Positions 55,992-64,000 of a stretch of 64,000 nucleotides of DNA are shown here, one piece after another (positions within the stretch are counted from its first letter, which is position 1; every line of letters begins with the position of its first letter). The notes under the pieces are model-generated. The model saw only the letters and a list, made by a program, of their open reading frames with translations, searched no databases and was not told the origin of the DNA. A program made the position numbers and the translations under genes. This stretch comes from an uncultured Saprospiraceae bacterium (GTDB taxonomy: Bacteria > Bacteroidota > Bacteroidia > Chitinophagales > Saprospiraceae). The stretch spans positions 1 to 64,000 of the forward strand of contig CALIAU010000010.1 in assembly GCA_938045585.1 (NCBI GenBank), in the 5' to 3' direction.

Positions 55992-56486
55992 CTACTGCTT
56001 CGACCCCGTTATTTCACAAGTGTCACTGCCCAAAACTGTCGTGTCACCTGCCAGAAATATTTCCAAGGTCATAGTTCCCATGATTGCATCGCCATCTATA
56101 CTACCCGTACCGTTGACATCGATATCAGTTAAGATGTTTCCAAACTGTGGAATCGGAATGTTTTCTTTTTTGTCGTCAAAGGTGATGTTATTCCCTGATA
56201 CAGTAGCTCTAATGGAAAGGGGAGCTGGCTGTCCTTCAATTGGAAGAAATACTACAACAGATTCTGTAGCTGCAGGATCCACTCCTACATCAATAGAAAA
56301 AGACACGCTATCTGCAGAAATTAAAGAAAGCGTTCCTGGACATACTAGATTTCCTAGAAATTCCCCTATAAATTGATCTCGATCCAAACCAGGTTCTTCC
56401 TCTTCGCCACAAGCACTAAAATGGAAAACAGCTAGAAATGAGCAGATTACGAGGCCCCACTGTAGTAAATTTGTCTTTTTCATCAT
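55992..56486 (-). CDS. small predicted lipoprotein of unknown function
   Basis: 164 residues. Lipobox near FHFSACGEEEEPG with an acidic run after the Cys, as in surface-exported lipoproteins. The mature part is a short beta-rich domain (LISADSVSFSIDVGV, TVSGNNITFDDKKENI, VNGTGSIDGDAIMGTMTLEI) resembling lipocalin- or calycin-like small proteins in layout, but I assign no family. Confidence 0.75.
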   Translation of the reverse strand: MMKKTNLLQWGLVICSFLAVFHFSACGEEEEPGLDRDQFIGEFLGNLVCPGTLSLISADSVSFSIDVGVDPAATESVVVFLPIEGQPAPLSIRATVSGNNITFDDKKENIPIPQFGNILTDIDVNGTGSIDGDAIMGTMTLEIFLAGDTTVLGSDTCEITGSKQ

Positions 56487-56552
56487 TTGTATTTTATCAG
56501 TTCTGAATATAGCGAAAAATCGTAGTTTTTATTGTCTTATACCTGCCACTTC

Positions 56553-58064
56553 CTAAAGGGCTTTAATTTTTTCTATGCCTGCGTGCAGTCTATCAATACT
56601 TTCCTCCTTTCCTAATAAACTCATCATTCCAAAAATATCTGGTCCCTTCATAGTCCCGGATATAGCAATTCTTAAAATAGGCAAAATTGCTCCAAAACTT
56701 AATCCATTATCGCCTATGTAGCCTTTTATTATCCCTTGAACAGTATCTGAATCAAAACTGCTACTCTCTGCCATCTGTGTACGTATCGCTGTAAAGTGTA
56801 GTTCATTCTCATCCTTCCACTTCTTACGTGCAATTTTTTCATCTTCAATTCTTGGCTTCTCAAAAAAGTAGTAGCCTTTACTTACAAATTCATTATAAGA
56901 CTCTACGCGTTCTTTCATGAGTTCAATGAATCCTAGAATAAATGAATCACTATGACCCATATAAGAAGCATTCTGTAATAAGGGTTTAATTACTTCAGCA
57001 ATCTCAGCATTGTCCTTGGCGATAATATATTGTTGATTAAACCACTTGGCTTTATCAATATCAAATCGCGCACCCGATTTTACAATCTTCTCCAAACTAA
57101 AGGCCGCAATCAAATCCTCCATATTAAACATTTCCTGCTCCGTTCCTGGATTCCATCCAAGAAAGGCCAGGAAATTTTTAATAGCATCCTTGTCGAAACC
57201 ATCTTCCCTAAATCCTGCATAGGTTTCCTCGGCTTTCCATTCTAATGGAAAGACGGGGAAACCAAATTTAGCACCGTCCCGCTTCGATAACTTACCCTGA
57301 CCAACCGGCTTCAGTATAAGTGGTAGATGGACAAATTGAGGCGGTTCCCATCCCATAAATTCATACATCAATATGTGGTGCGCTGTACTTGATAACCACT
57401 CTTCTCCCCGAATAACATGCGTAATCTCCATCAGGTGGTCATCTACAATATTGGCCAAATGATACGTAGGCATGCCATCTCCTTTTAGGATAACCTTATC
57501 ATCTAACTCCTTCGTATCAAAACTCACCTCATCACGCACAATATCTTTAAAGCCTATACGTCTATCAGATGGAATGTTTAAGCGGACAACAACGTTCTCT
57601 CCTTTTTCTAACAAGGCCGCCGTTTCTTCTGTAGAAAGACTCAATGAGTTTTTCATTTGCATACGGACTGTAGCATCATACTTGGCAACATGCTTCCCAT
57701 TTTCTTTCGCCTCCTCGCGCATGCGCTCTAGATCCTCTGCAGAATCAAATGCATAGTAGGCATTCCCATCCTCTAACATCTTCATAGCATATTGCTTGTA
57801 CAGATCCTTTCTTTCAGATTGACGATAGGGACCGTAATCTCCTCCCTTAATGGGGTTTTCATCCGTCTCTAAGCCAAACCAATCCAATGCCTCAATAATA
57901 TAGTCTTCCGCCCCAGGCACATAACGCGTTCTGTCTGTATCTTCTATACGCAAGATGAAGCTACCACCCATTTTTTTTGCAAACAGATAGTTATACAATG
58001 CTGTGCGTACACCCCCTATGTGTAAGGGACCCGTAGGACTAGGTGCAAATCGTACTCTAACCAT
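56553..58064 (-). CDS. gltX: glutamyl-tRNA synthetase
   Basis: Class I synthetase charging tRNA-Glu; 503 residues. FAPSPTGPLHIGGVRTALYNYLF (HIGH site) and KLSKRDGA (KMSKS site) are intact, as are the RIEDTDRTR and GDGMPTYHLANIVDDH segments. A second class I tRNA synthetase gene (cysS) lies in the same window but is not linked. A 78-bp gap separates it from the divergent deacetylase gene. Confidence 0.97.
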   Translation of the reverse strand: MVRVRFAPSPTGPLHIGGVRTALYNYLFAKKMGGSFILRIEDTDRTRYVPGAEDYIIEALDWFGLETDENPIKGGDYGPYRQSERKDLYKQYAMKMLEDGNAYYAFDSAEDLERMREEAKENGKHVAKYDATVRMQMKNSLSLSTEETAALLEKGENVVVRLNIPSDRRIGFKDIVRDEVSFDTKELDDKVILKGDGMPTYHLANIVDDHLMEITHVIRGEEWLSSTAHHILMYEFMGWEPPQFVHLPLILKPVGQGKLSKRDGAKFGFPVFPLEWKAEETYAGFREDGFDKDAIKNFLAFLGWNPGTEQEMFNMEDLIAAFSLEKIVKSGARFDIDKAKWFNQQYIIAKDNAEIAEVIKPLLQNASYMGHSDSFILGFIELMKERVESYNEFVSKGYYFFEKPRIEDEKIARKKWKDENELHFTAIRTQMAESSSFDSDTVQGIIKGYIGDNGLSFGAILPILRIAISGTMKGPDIFGMMSLLGKEESIDRLHAGIEKIKAL

Positions 58065-58142
58065 AGAATTAATTCTATTTTTGTCATTTAAAAATTCATC
58101 ACAAAGAAAACATATTCTGTCCCTCTTGAAAGAACATAGCGG

Positions 58143-58754
58143 ATGTATTTAGTAAAAACACCAGTAATTCTAAAAAAAATGTACCCGAGCCTCTATTGGG
58201 ACTTTTATTCCGAAGAGAAAGATGTGTATCTGACCTTTGATGATGGACCTATTCCTGAATCTACACCCTGGGTATTGGACTTACTCAAAAAATATAACCT
58301 CAAAGCAAGTTTTTTCTGCATAGGAGAAAATGTCGTGAAGCACCCAGACATCTATGCGCGACTCATAGAAGAAGGGCACCGTGTTGGGAATCATACCCAG
58401 ACACATGTTTCTGGCTGGGCGACAGATGATGATATCTATTTAAACGAAATCAAAACAGCGGGTCAGTATATTTCGACGAATATCTTTAGACCACCCTATG
58501 GCAGAATATCACGCTCTCAATCGGAAAGAGTAAATAAGAACTTTAAGATTATTATGTGGGACGTGCTATCAGGAGATTTTGATACGAAACTATCTGCAGA
58601 AGATTGTTACAATAACATAGTGAGCAATGTGAGCTCAGGTTCTATCCTAGTGTTTCATGATAGCCTCAAAGCTAAACCACGATTACATGGAAGCCTAGAA
58701 AGGGTCATAGAGTTTTTAAATAGGGAAGGGTATACTTTCAAGACTATTGCTTAA
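58143..58754 (+). CDS. polysaccharide deacetylase (NodB family)
   Basis: 203 residues, no signal peptide. NodB motifs are present in order: TFDDGP (metal-binding Asp), HTQTH (metal His), RPPYG, WDVLSGDFD and LVFHDS. These enzymes remove N-acetyl groups from peptidoglycan or other polysaccharides. Without an export signal it may act on lipid-linked or cytosolic substrates, or the short N terminus may associate with the membrane. Confidence 0.92.
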   Translation: MYLVKTPVILKKMYPSLYWDFYSEEKDVYLTFDDGPIPESTPWVLDLLKKYNLKASFFCIGENVVKHPDIYARLIEEGHRVGNHTQTHVSGWATDDDIYLNEIKTAGQYISTNIFRPPYGRISRSQSERVNKNFKIIMWDVLSGDFDTKLSAEDCYNNIVSNVSSGSILVFHDSLKAKPRLHGSLERVIEFLNREGYTFKTIA

Positions 58755-58757
58755 CTA

Positions 58758-61082
58758 TTAAAACTCTCTCCGATAACTAAACACCGGAATCAAACCCAAT
58801 TGTTTTTCAATAAATTCTTCATCTCGCTCTAGGTCATAACTAAAGTAAGCCTCATTTAGTGTATTCGATAGATTTTGAATATCTAGTATGATTTGATTTT
58901 TTCCAAAAGTATAATTCAAACGCGTATCAAACCGTAAATAATTACCCATTTGCTCAAACGTGGATGAATACACAATTCTTCCACTTAGTTCCGATTGCTC
59001 GGTATCTACCCTAGGCATATATGCACCTCCTCTAAAATGACCAGCGAGAGAAACAAATAATTTGCCTGTGCCGAACCTAAATTCTTTAGTCCCAAACACA
59101 TTACTCGTAAAACCAAAATTGTTTGGTGCAGGGAAATTTACATTCTCGCCATCTCTCTGGTACACACTCGTAAAGACTGAGCCGTTTAAGACAAAGTGAA
59201 AATCATCCGAAAAAGCATGATCAAAACTGGCTTCTATTCCTCTACTATAGGCAAGCCCTTCATTTCTTAATTTAGTGGGTCTTATAAAGTCAGTGCCGGA
59301 ATATGGAAAGTACTTTTCTGCATCATCAGGTATAGGCAGATTAAACAGATTGTGGTTAAACAGCTTAAGTAGGATAGTACTTTTTTTATCTGTTGACAAT
59401 TGATAAGTAAGAGAGGCAAAACTATTAATAGCTCTACTATTTTCTAATTGGGGCTGCCCTCCACTTGACCTATTTAATTCTTCTTCCGCTAAACCATAAA
59501 TGGCAGCCTCTTGATTTTGATTTGAAAAATTACTGCCCAAGGCAAACTTAAACCTATTGGATATTTTACTAAGACTTATACCCGGCTCCAAATAGATGTT
59601 TTTTTGTGGCGTGAAAGCTAAGGCAAACGCAGGCTTAATTACCCATGAGTGTGCGTCTATCTCCAACCCATAGGACACATTACCATACAGTACATCCCTG
59701 TCTATAGATGAATAGAAAGTCTGTAGGTTTTCATCTTCTAGAATACCTTTTTCAGAGTAGACGTAGTTAAATGCCCAGAAATTTACATTCAGACCTATGC
59801 TGTGGGTAGCATTCTTGGATGCCCGGTGTCGGAATTCTGAGAACAGTGCAGTTTTATCCTGTCTATCTTGTAGCAAAGATGTAAACGGTGTCCTATTAGG
59901 TCTTGCCCTTTGGTCAGAATTAAAACCGTCATCACGCTTTCTTGAAAAAAAGATACTCGTATGTATTTCTGAAGTATTATTAAAATTTCTAAACATAGTC
60001 AATCCAGCTGTACCTAGGTACCCCTCTGTGTTTTGGAATAAGGGTCCTCTTTTTTCATTTTTGTTGTGTCCCCCTATAAAGCTAAAATTGATAGCTCTAT
60101 CCGGTTTATCTAAAAAGTGAAAACGCATGAATAAATCCTGATAGCGTATCTTCTCTCCATCAAAATCTACTCCCAGATCTCCTAAAATACCTGTAAAGGA
60201 ATATCTATAGTGTGCCTGCATACCAGTGATAGGAGTGAAGGCCTTACTAAAGCCGGCTTCTGCACCAAGTATCCCTATTTTTGCAAAACCATTCCTATCT
60301 GGAATCGTTTTTCTTGGTCTAATGTTAGAAATACCTCCAATCGCATTTCCATGTGTTTTAGAGAAGGGAGCAGGGTAAAAGCTGTAACTATCAAGCACCT
60401 CAAAAGGAATTGCAAGAACACCTCCTGCATTGGAAGTACTGCGGTTACTTATAGTACCTGCACTATTCAGATGATTTGGATTTAATACTTCTGCACCATC
60501 TATTTTCCAATTAATCATTTCATTCGGTAGACCATGATAGCTAATCGTATTTGCCTGATCATTCTGCGTCCCTGTACCTGGGATGCGCAATACACTTCTT
60601 GAAGGGTCATCAAAACTGGCAGCTATGCCTGGATGATATTTATCTATGGTTAACTCACCAATCTTTGATACATCAAAATAATGGTAGGGAGCAGCTACAA
60701 TTTCTAAACCATCAAGAATATTCCTTCCAGAACTCAACTGAATCTCATAAAAAGGAGCCAGGCTTTCTTTGTTTATTTTGATTAATTTTGTCTCATACCC
60801 CAGATGTGAAATCTCCATAGAGAAGCTTAGAAGTTTAGGGTAGGGGATTTCAAAATTCCCATTCGCATCTCCCATGGTTCCCACTTTGTAATTGCCTTTA
60901 CTGTCATATATAACAAGGGTATAAGCCACTAATGGCTCCTGGGTATTAGAGTCTTTGACCTGTCCCTTTATTAAAGCCTGTGCAGTTCCAGAAACTGTAG
61001 TTATTAGAATAAAAAGAAGAAGATATATAGCATGCGTAGGCAAACATAGCTGCTTATGCTTAGCAAAATATTCCTTGGTCAT
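58758..61082 (-). CDS. TonB-dependent outer membrane receptor
   Basis: 774 residues. Signal peptide ends TAQA, then a carboxypeptidase-regulatory-like beta domain (about 37-120: GQVKDSNTQEPLVAYTLVIYD), plug (about 140-240) and a beta barrel ending in aromatic FSYRREF. Typical of the larger Bacteroidota receptors for nutrients or siderophores. No SusD-like gene is adjacent, so a non-glycan substrate is possible. It follows the isomerase-like gene by nine bases, suggesting a shared operon, perhaps uptake plus processing. Confidence 0.88.
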   Translation of the reverse strand: MTKEYFAKHKQLCLPTHAIYLLLFILITTVSGTAQALIKGQVKDSNTQEPLVAYTLVIYDSKGNYKVGTMGDANGNFEIPYPKLLSFSMEISHLGYETKLIKINKESLAPFYEIQLSSGRNILDGLEIVAAPYHYFDVSKIGELTIDKYHPGIAASFDDPSRSVLRIPGTGTQNDQANTISYHGLPNEMINWKIDGAEVLNPNHLNSAGTISNRSTSNAGGVLAIPFEVLDSYSFYPAPFSKTHGNAIGGISNIRPRKTIPDRNGFAKIGILGAEAGFSKAFTPITGMQAHYRYSFTGILGDLGVDFDGEKIRYQDLFMRFHFLDKPDRAINFSFIGGHNKNEKRGPLFQNTEGYLGTAGLTMFRNFNNTSEIHTSIFFSRKRDDGFNSDQRARPNRTPFTSLLQDRQDKTALFSEFRHRASKNATHSIGLNVNFWAFNYVYSEKGILEDENLQTFYSSIDRDVLYGNVSYGLEIDAHSWVIKPAFALAFTPQKNIYLEPGISLSKISNRFKFALGSNFSNQNQEAAIYGLAEEELNRSSGGQPQLENSRAINSFASLTYQLSTDKKSTILLKLFNHNLFNLPIPDDAEKYFPYSGTDFIRPTKLRNEGLAYSRGIEASFDHAFSDDFHFVLNGSVFTSVYQRDGENVNFPAPNNFGFTSNVFGTKEFRFGTGKLFVSLAGHFRGGAYMPRVDTEQSELSGRIVYSSTFEQMGNYLRFDTRLNYTFGKNQIILDIQNLSNTLNEAYFSYDLERDEEFIEKQLGLIPVFSYRREF

Positions 61083-61091
61083 AGATTCCTT

Positions 61092-62144
61092 TTAAATACC
61101 CAAAATAGATTTGAGGTATTGTTCATCCGTTTCCCCTCCGGCAAAATCATCAAATGCTTTTTCTGTTACCTGGATGATGTGTTTTGAAATAAAAGGTGCA
61201 CCCTCAGCAGCGCCTTGTTCTGGCGACTTTATACAGCATTCCCATTCCATAACTGCCCAACCCTTATATCCATACTGAGATAGTTTTGAAAAGATAGAAG
61301 CAAAATCTATTTGCCCATCGCCTAACGAACGGAATCGCCCGGGTCTATCCTTCCAAGATTGATAACCACCATAGACCCCAGATCTACCATTCGGATTAAA
61401 CTCCGCATCCTTGACATGGAACATTTTTATGCGCTCATGATAGATATCTATAAAGCTTAGGTAGTCGAGTTGCTGCAAAATAAAATGACTCGGGTCATAC
61501 AAGAGACAGGCTCTCTTGTGCCCATCTAGTTTGTCTAGAAACATTTCATAAGTAACACCATCATGTAAATCTTCACCAGGATGTATTTCATAGCACAGGT
61601 CTACACCACAATCTTCAAAATGATCAAGTATTGGTTTCCATCGTTTTGCTAATTCAGTAAATGCCATGTCGATTAATCCATCCGGTCGTTGTGGCCAAGG
61701 ATACATTGTATGCCAGGCTAAGGCTCCAGAAAAACTTGCATGCGCCTCTAGTCCCAAATGCTTACTTGCAGAACCTGCCCATTTCAGCTGCTGTGTCGCC
61801 CATTCCGTTCTAGCCTTTGGTTTTCCATGCACCTCCTTAGGGGCAAATCCATCAAACATGCTATCATAAGCAGGATTTACCGCGACCAGCTGCCCCTGCA
61901 AATGCGTGGACAATTCTGTAATCTCCAAACCATAACTTGCAACTTTGGCCTTTAGCTCATCACAATAACTCTGATCTTCTGCGGCAGTCTGTAAGTCGAT
62001 TAATCGAGCATCCCAGGTAGGGATTTGTATTCCCTTATATCCAAGTTTTGTCGCCCACTGGCATATTCCTTCAAGGCTATCGAAAGGTGCAATATCCCCC
62101 ATAAACTGGGCAAGAAAGATCGCTGGCCCTTTAATTGTCATCAT
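61092..62144 (-). CDS. sugar phosphate isomerase/epimerase family (xylose isomerase-like TIM barrel)
   Basis: 350 residues, soluble. TIM-barrel metal sites: CYEIHPGEDLHDG (Glu and His), LLYDPSHFILQ (Asp), HVKDAEF (His/Asp) and VMEWECC (Glu). The closest pattern is the myo-inositol/sugar isomerase family. It begins 194 bases from the divergent small gene and runs into the TonB receptor gene, so an inducible catabolic pair is plausible; the substrate is not evident. Confidence 0.88.
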   Translation of the reverse strand: MMTIKGPAIFLAQFMGDIAPFDSLEGICQWATKLGYKGIQIPTWDARLIDLQTAAEDQSYCDELKAKVASYGLEITELSTHLQGQLVAVNPAYDSMFDGFAPKEVHGKPKARTEWATQQLKWAGSASKHLGLEAHASFSGALAWHTMYPWPQRPDGLIDMAFTELAKRWKPILDHFEDCGVDLCYEIHPGEDLHDGVTYEMFLDKLDGHKRACLLYDPSHFILQQLDYLSFIDIYHERIKMFHVKDAEFNPNGRSGVYGGYQSWKDRPGRFRSLGDGQIDFASIFSKLSQYGYKGWAVMEWECCIKSPEQGAAEGAPFISKHIIQVTEKAFDDFAGGETDEQYLKSILGI

Positions 62145-62338
62145 CTTTACACATATTTTGCTTATAAATATACAAATCGATAGGGTTCCACCTACAAATC
62201 TGTGTCTTATAGATGTACGGTCGTCTTAAGGGCATTGAAACCTACAAAAGCAAAGAAAATGAGACCTGGGAAAAAAAATCTCGTTTTGGTGGTAACACTT
62301 TTGCTTTTAAAGAGATATACTAATATAGAAGCTACAGA

Positions 62339-62761
62339 ATGTTAACCAACAGAGAAATAGAATATAGAGACTTACTGAACTCAAAACTGCTTGAGAACAG
62401 ATTCAGGTTAGAGGACCTTATAGAAACATATGCGCCTCTCAGCTATGCATACTTATCAAGAGTAGGAAAATTAGATTCTAAGATTGATGAATTTTGTAGA
62501 AACGTACCTGCTATTCGTCCTCAGATTGCAGCTCAGTTTTTGAAATCTCTATTATATGATTCTGATGTAACAGTATCTGTATTAGCCCGATATGAACTTA
62601 GCCAACATGCAATAGAAGAAGGTCGTACCGTTTATGAAAGACTCACTTGGGACTATGAGCCAGCAAATCTTATTGAAGCTTTACTGACGAAAAGTCAACT
62701 CCCTCAAAAAGGTAAGGAGCCAATCACAATGGTACTTTCTTCAGTTGCACAGGTTGCATAA
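62339..62761 (+). CDS. small conserved-looking helical protein of unknown function
   Basis: 140 residues, soluble and mostly helical (LENRFRLEDLIETYAPLSYAYL, VTVSVLARYELSQHAIEEG). No signal peptide or domain recognised. Codon use resembles the neighbours, supporting a real gene. Confidence 0.65.
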   Translation: MLTNREIEYRDLLNSKLLENRFRLEDLIETYAPLSYAYLSRVGKLDSKIDEFCRNVPAIRPQIAAQFLKSLLYDSDVTVSVLARYELSQHAIEEGRTVYERLTWDYEPANLIEALLTKSQLPQKGKEPITMVLSSVAQVA

Positions 62762-62895
62762 AAGTCCCTTGGGCTAGATTTTAAGGCAGCACAGTTCTCA
62801 CATCGCTACTTTCACCGTTTGTGGTTCTTTATACTTCAGCCCTTTTCTATTTACAATTTTCGGAAACTTTAATTTATAAGTGTTCATTACAATAT

Positions 62896-62990
62896 GGGCG
62901 TGCCCTCCTTTTCAAAGAAAAGCAGGTCGTGTCGTGCGCAGCCAGGTCCTCCGGACTCCTTCGGACTGCTACCACCACTCACGCAAAATC
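62896..62990 (+). repeat. dispersed structured intergenic element, best-preserved form
   Basis: gggcgtgccctc, hairpin (ccttttc-aaa-gaaaag arms), AGGTCGTGTCG, TGCGCAGCCAGGTCC with tight cctccgg and ccttcgg turns, CTGCTACCACCACTCACGCAAAATC. Same order as at 32531; only the first hairpin differs in sequence. The rest of 62991-63388 has two further hairpins (ccaagag/ctcttgg at 63124, gcccc/ggggc near 63156), a short octamer-like tract (63191-63245), and no gene. Confidence 0.72.
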
Positions 62991-63324
62991 ATCCCACAAT
63001 TCCCCAGCTCAGACATCTTTCTCCTTCTCTTCATCAAGTCTAAGCTCTGACAACTGTATTATCTTCAGTCCTAAATAATTATGTCGCTCCTTCAGAGCTA
63101 AGATTTTTTTGTACATCTTATAACCAAGAGATGCTCTCTTGGCTATAAGAGATTGCCCCTTTGGGGCAAAGCTTGTTCCATTATTTAAATTACCGTCTGC
63201 CCCGTCCGCTCCGTCCGCTCCGTCCGCCTTGTCTGTTCGTCTCCATATCCTCTCGCTGTTTTGAAGTTACCCTCAGTCCGGTTTGTACACTCTGTCCCGC
63301 TTCCGTCCCAAACACGCCGCTCTC

Positions 63325-63395
63325 TCTTCATCTTTTAATTTTAGATTAAAGATTCCCAATCCATGAAACCAGCCCGCAGGGCGGAAAACTATCGC
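63325..63395. repeat. diverged copy of the 3'-flank structured repeat
   Basis: CT-rich start, then cccaatcc, atgaaaccag, and a tight hairpin gccc-gca-gggc followed by ggaaaac, located at the stop codon of the DAHP synthase gene. The hairpin corresponds to gtcc-gaa-ggac in copies at 1862, 4126 and 9191, with T-A replaced by C-G in the stem. Confidence 0.6.
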
Positions 63396-64000
63396 CCCTT
63401 AAATATCGAATTCTGCTGATTAATACTCTCATCATGAATCGCTGCAAACAACTTCCTAATAAATTCATCACTGAGACCATTTCTATTTCCAATCTTCAAA
63501 TACCTTTGAATCTTCTTTGTCCAAGTTTTGTTTTGGTAAATAGTCATGTTATTGTCTTTCTTGTATTTGCCAATATCATTTACAATCTTCATTCTATTCG
63601 AAAGAAGATCCACAATATCATCGTCGATATTTTTTATTTCTTCACGAAACTGTTGTAATGGCGTTTGGATAGGAACCTCGCCTTCATAATCTTCCCTAAG
63701 AACCATTTCTGTAACCATGGCACCAAATACTTCTGGGGTGATCTGCTGCTTTGCATCGCTCCATGCATTGTCAGGATCTATGTGACTTTCTATCATCAAA
63801 CCATCAAAATCTAAATCCATAGCTTTTTGTCCTACATCCTGAAGTATATCCCTACGCCCACAGATATGACTTGGATCTGCAATCATTGGAATCTCTGGAA
63901 ATTCCTGCATAAACTGAATAGGAATTTGCCACTGGGGTCTGTTGCGATAATACTTTTCTCCAGAATATGAAAAACCTCTATGGATCGCGCCTAACTCCTT
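63389..64000 (-). CDS. 3-deoxy-7-phosphoheptulonate synthase / chorismate mutase fusion, 3' part
   Basis: Gene runs off the right edge; 203 residues are visible. The first segment (LGAIHRGFSYSGEKYYRN, MIADPSHICGRRDIL, GLMIESHIDPDNAWSDAKQQI) is the C-terminal half of a DAHP synthase barrel. From about residue 127 an AroQ-type chorismate mutase follows (EIKNIDDDIVDLLSNRMKIVNDIGKYK), ending IFKGR. It links entry into the shikimate pathway with the branch to Phe and Tyr, allowing feedback control by prephenate or Tyr in known fusions. The upstream start is outside the window. Confidence 0.93.
   Translation of the reverse strand, partial: KELGAIHRGFSYSGEKYYRNRPQWQIPIQFMQEFPEIPMIADPSHICGRRDILQDVGQKAMDLDFDGLMIESHIDPDNAWSDAKQQITPEVFGAMVTEMVLREDYEGEVPIQTPLQQFREEIKNIDDDIVDLLSNRMKIVNDIGKYKKDNNMTIYQNKTWTKKIQRYLKIGNRNGLSDEFIRKLFAAIHDESINQQNSIFKGR

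Noticed and set aside
62821-63078. 85-residue plus-strand frame
   Set aside because: It overlaps the dispersed structured element, is serine-rich low complexity and has no homology-like features.
63121-63170. Possible small structured RNA or tRNA remnant
   Set aside because: Two short hairpins are present but no cloverleaf or known RNA family pattern could be drawn.

Overview
The window reads as chromosomal DNA of a free-living member of the Bacteroidota, most likely in or near the Saprospiria. This rests on many secreted proteins ending in a type IX secretion (T9SS) type A sorting domain, a Bacteroidota-style purF and mutL, a DAHP synthase/chorismate mutase fusion, TAnnTTTG-like promoter elements and moderate AT richness. 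The genus assignment is inference.

Region 1 (1-13335) is a same-strand cluster of four large T9SS cargo genes built from a small kit of parts: a shared N-terminal domain, MopE-like D/N-rich metal-binding repeats, leucine-rich repeat (LRR) blocks with an EF-hand-like cap, and a nearly identical C-terminal sorting domain. The genes also share flanking DNA, including a structured element at each 3' end. In the fourth gene two LRR blocks sit inside MopE repeats.

Region 2 (13336-22260) holds gcvP, a secreted endonuclease I, a cyclophilin, a YwaF-like membrane protein and, divergently, an S46 dipeptidyl-peptidase with an unknown coiled-coil partner. Region 3 (22260-30494) runs leftward: Omp28-like thioredoxin-fold cargo, M28 peptidase/glutaminyl cyclase-like lipoprotein, cysS, an endonuclease/exonuclease/phosphatase protein, two rhomboids, mutL and a small membrane protein.

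Region 4 (30611-41600) holds a purF-type amidotransferase, a roughly 840-bp repeat island bounded by a 17-bp inverted repeat and carrying an alternating REP/BIME-like array, a SPOR protein, a YedK/HMCES protein, surface lipoproteins (one Kunitz-like), a short DnaE polymerase and an octamer minisatellite. Region 5 (41629-56486) contains secreted products (M43 metalloprotease, LamG protein, SdiA-regulated-like lipoprotein, a large cysteine-rich cargo), a tRNA-Gln, an HPF-like protein and a DinB-like protein. Region 6 (56553-64000) holds gltX, a polysaccharide deacetylase, a TonB-dependent receptor paired with a sugar isomerase-like protein, a small unknown protein and the 3' part of the DAHP synthase/chorismate mutase gene.

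The strongest unusual signals are the nested modular gene family, the alternating hairpin array inside a bounded island, dispersed structured intergenic elements with compensatory changes, and the Kunitz-like lipoprotein. No CRISPR array, transposase, prophage or complete defence system is visible. All family assignments come from reading motifs; no database search was run.
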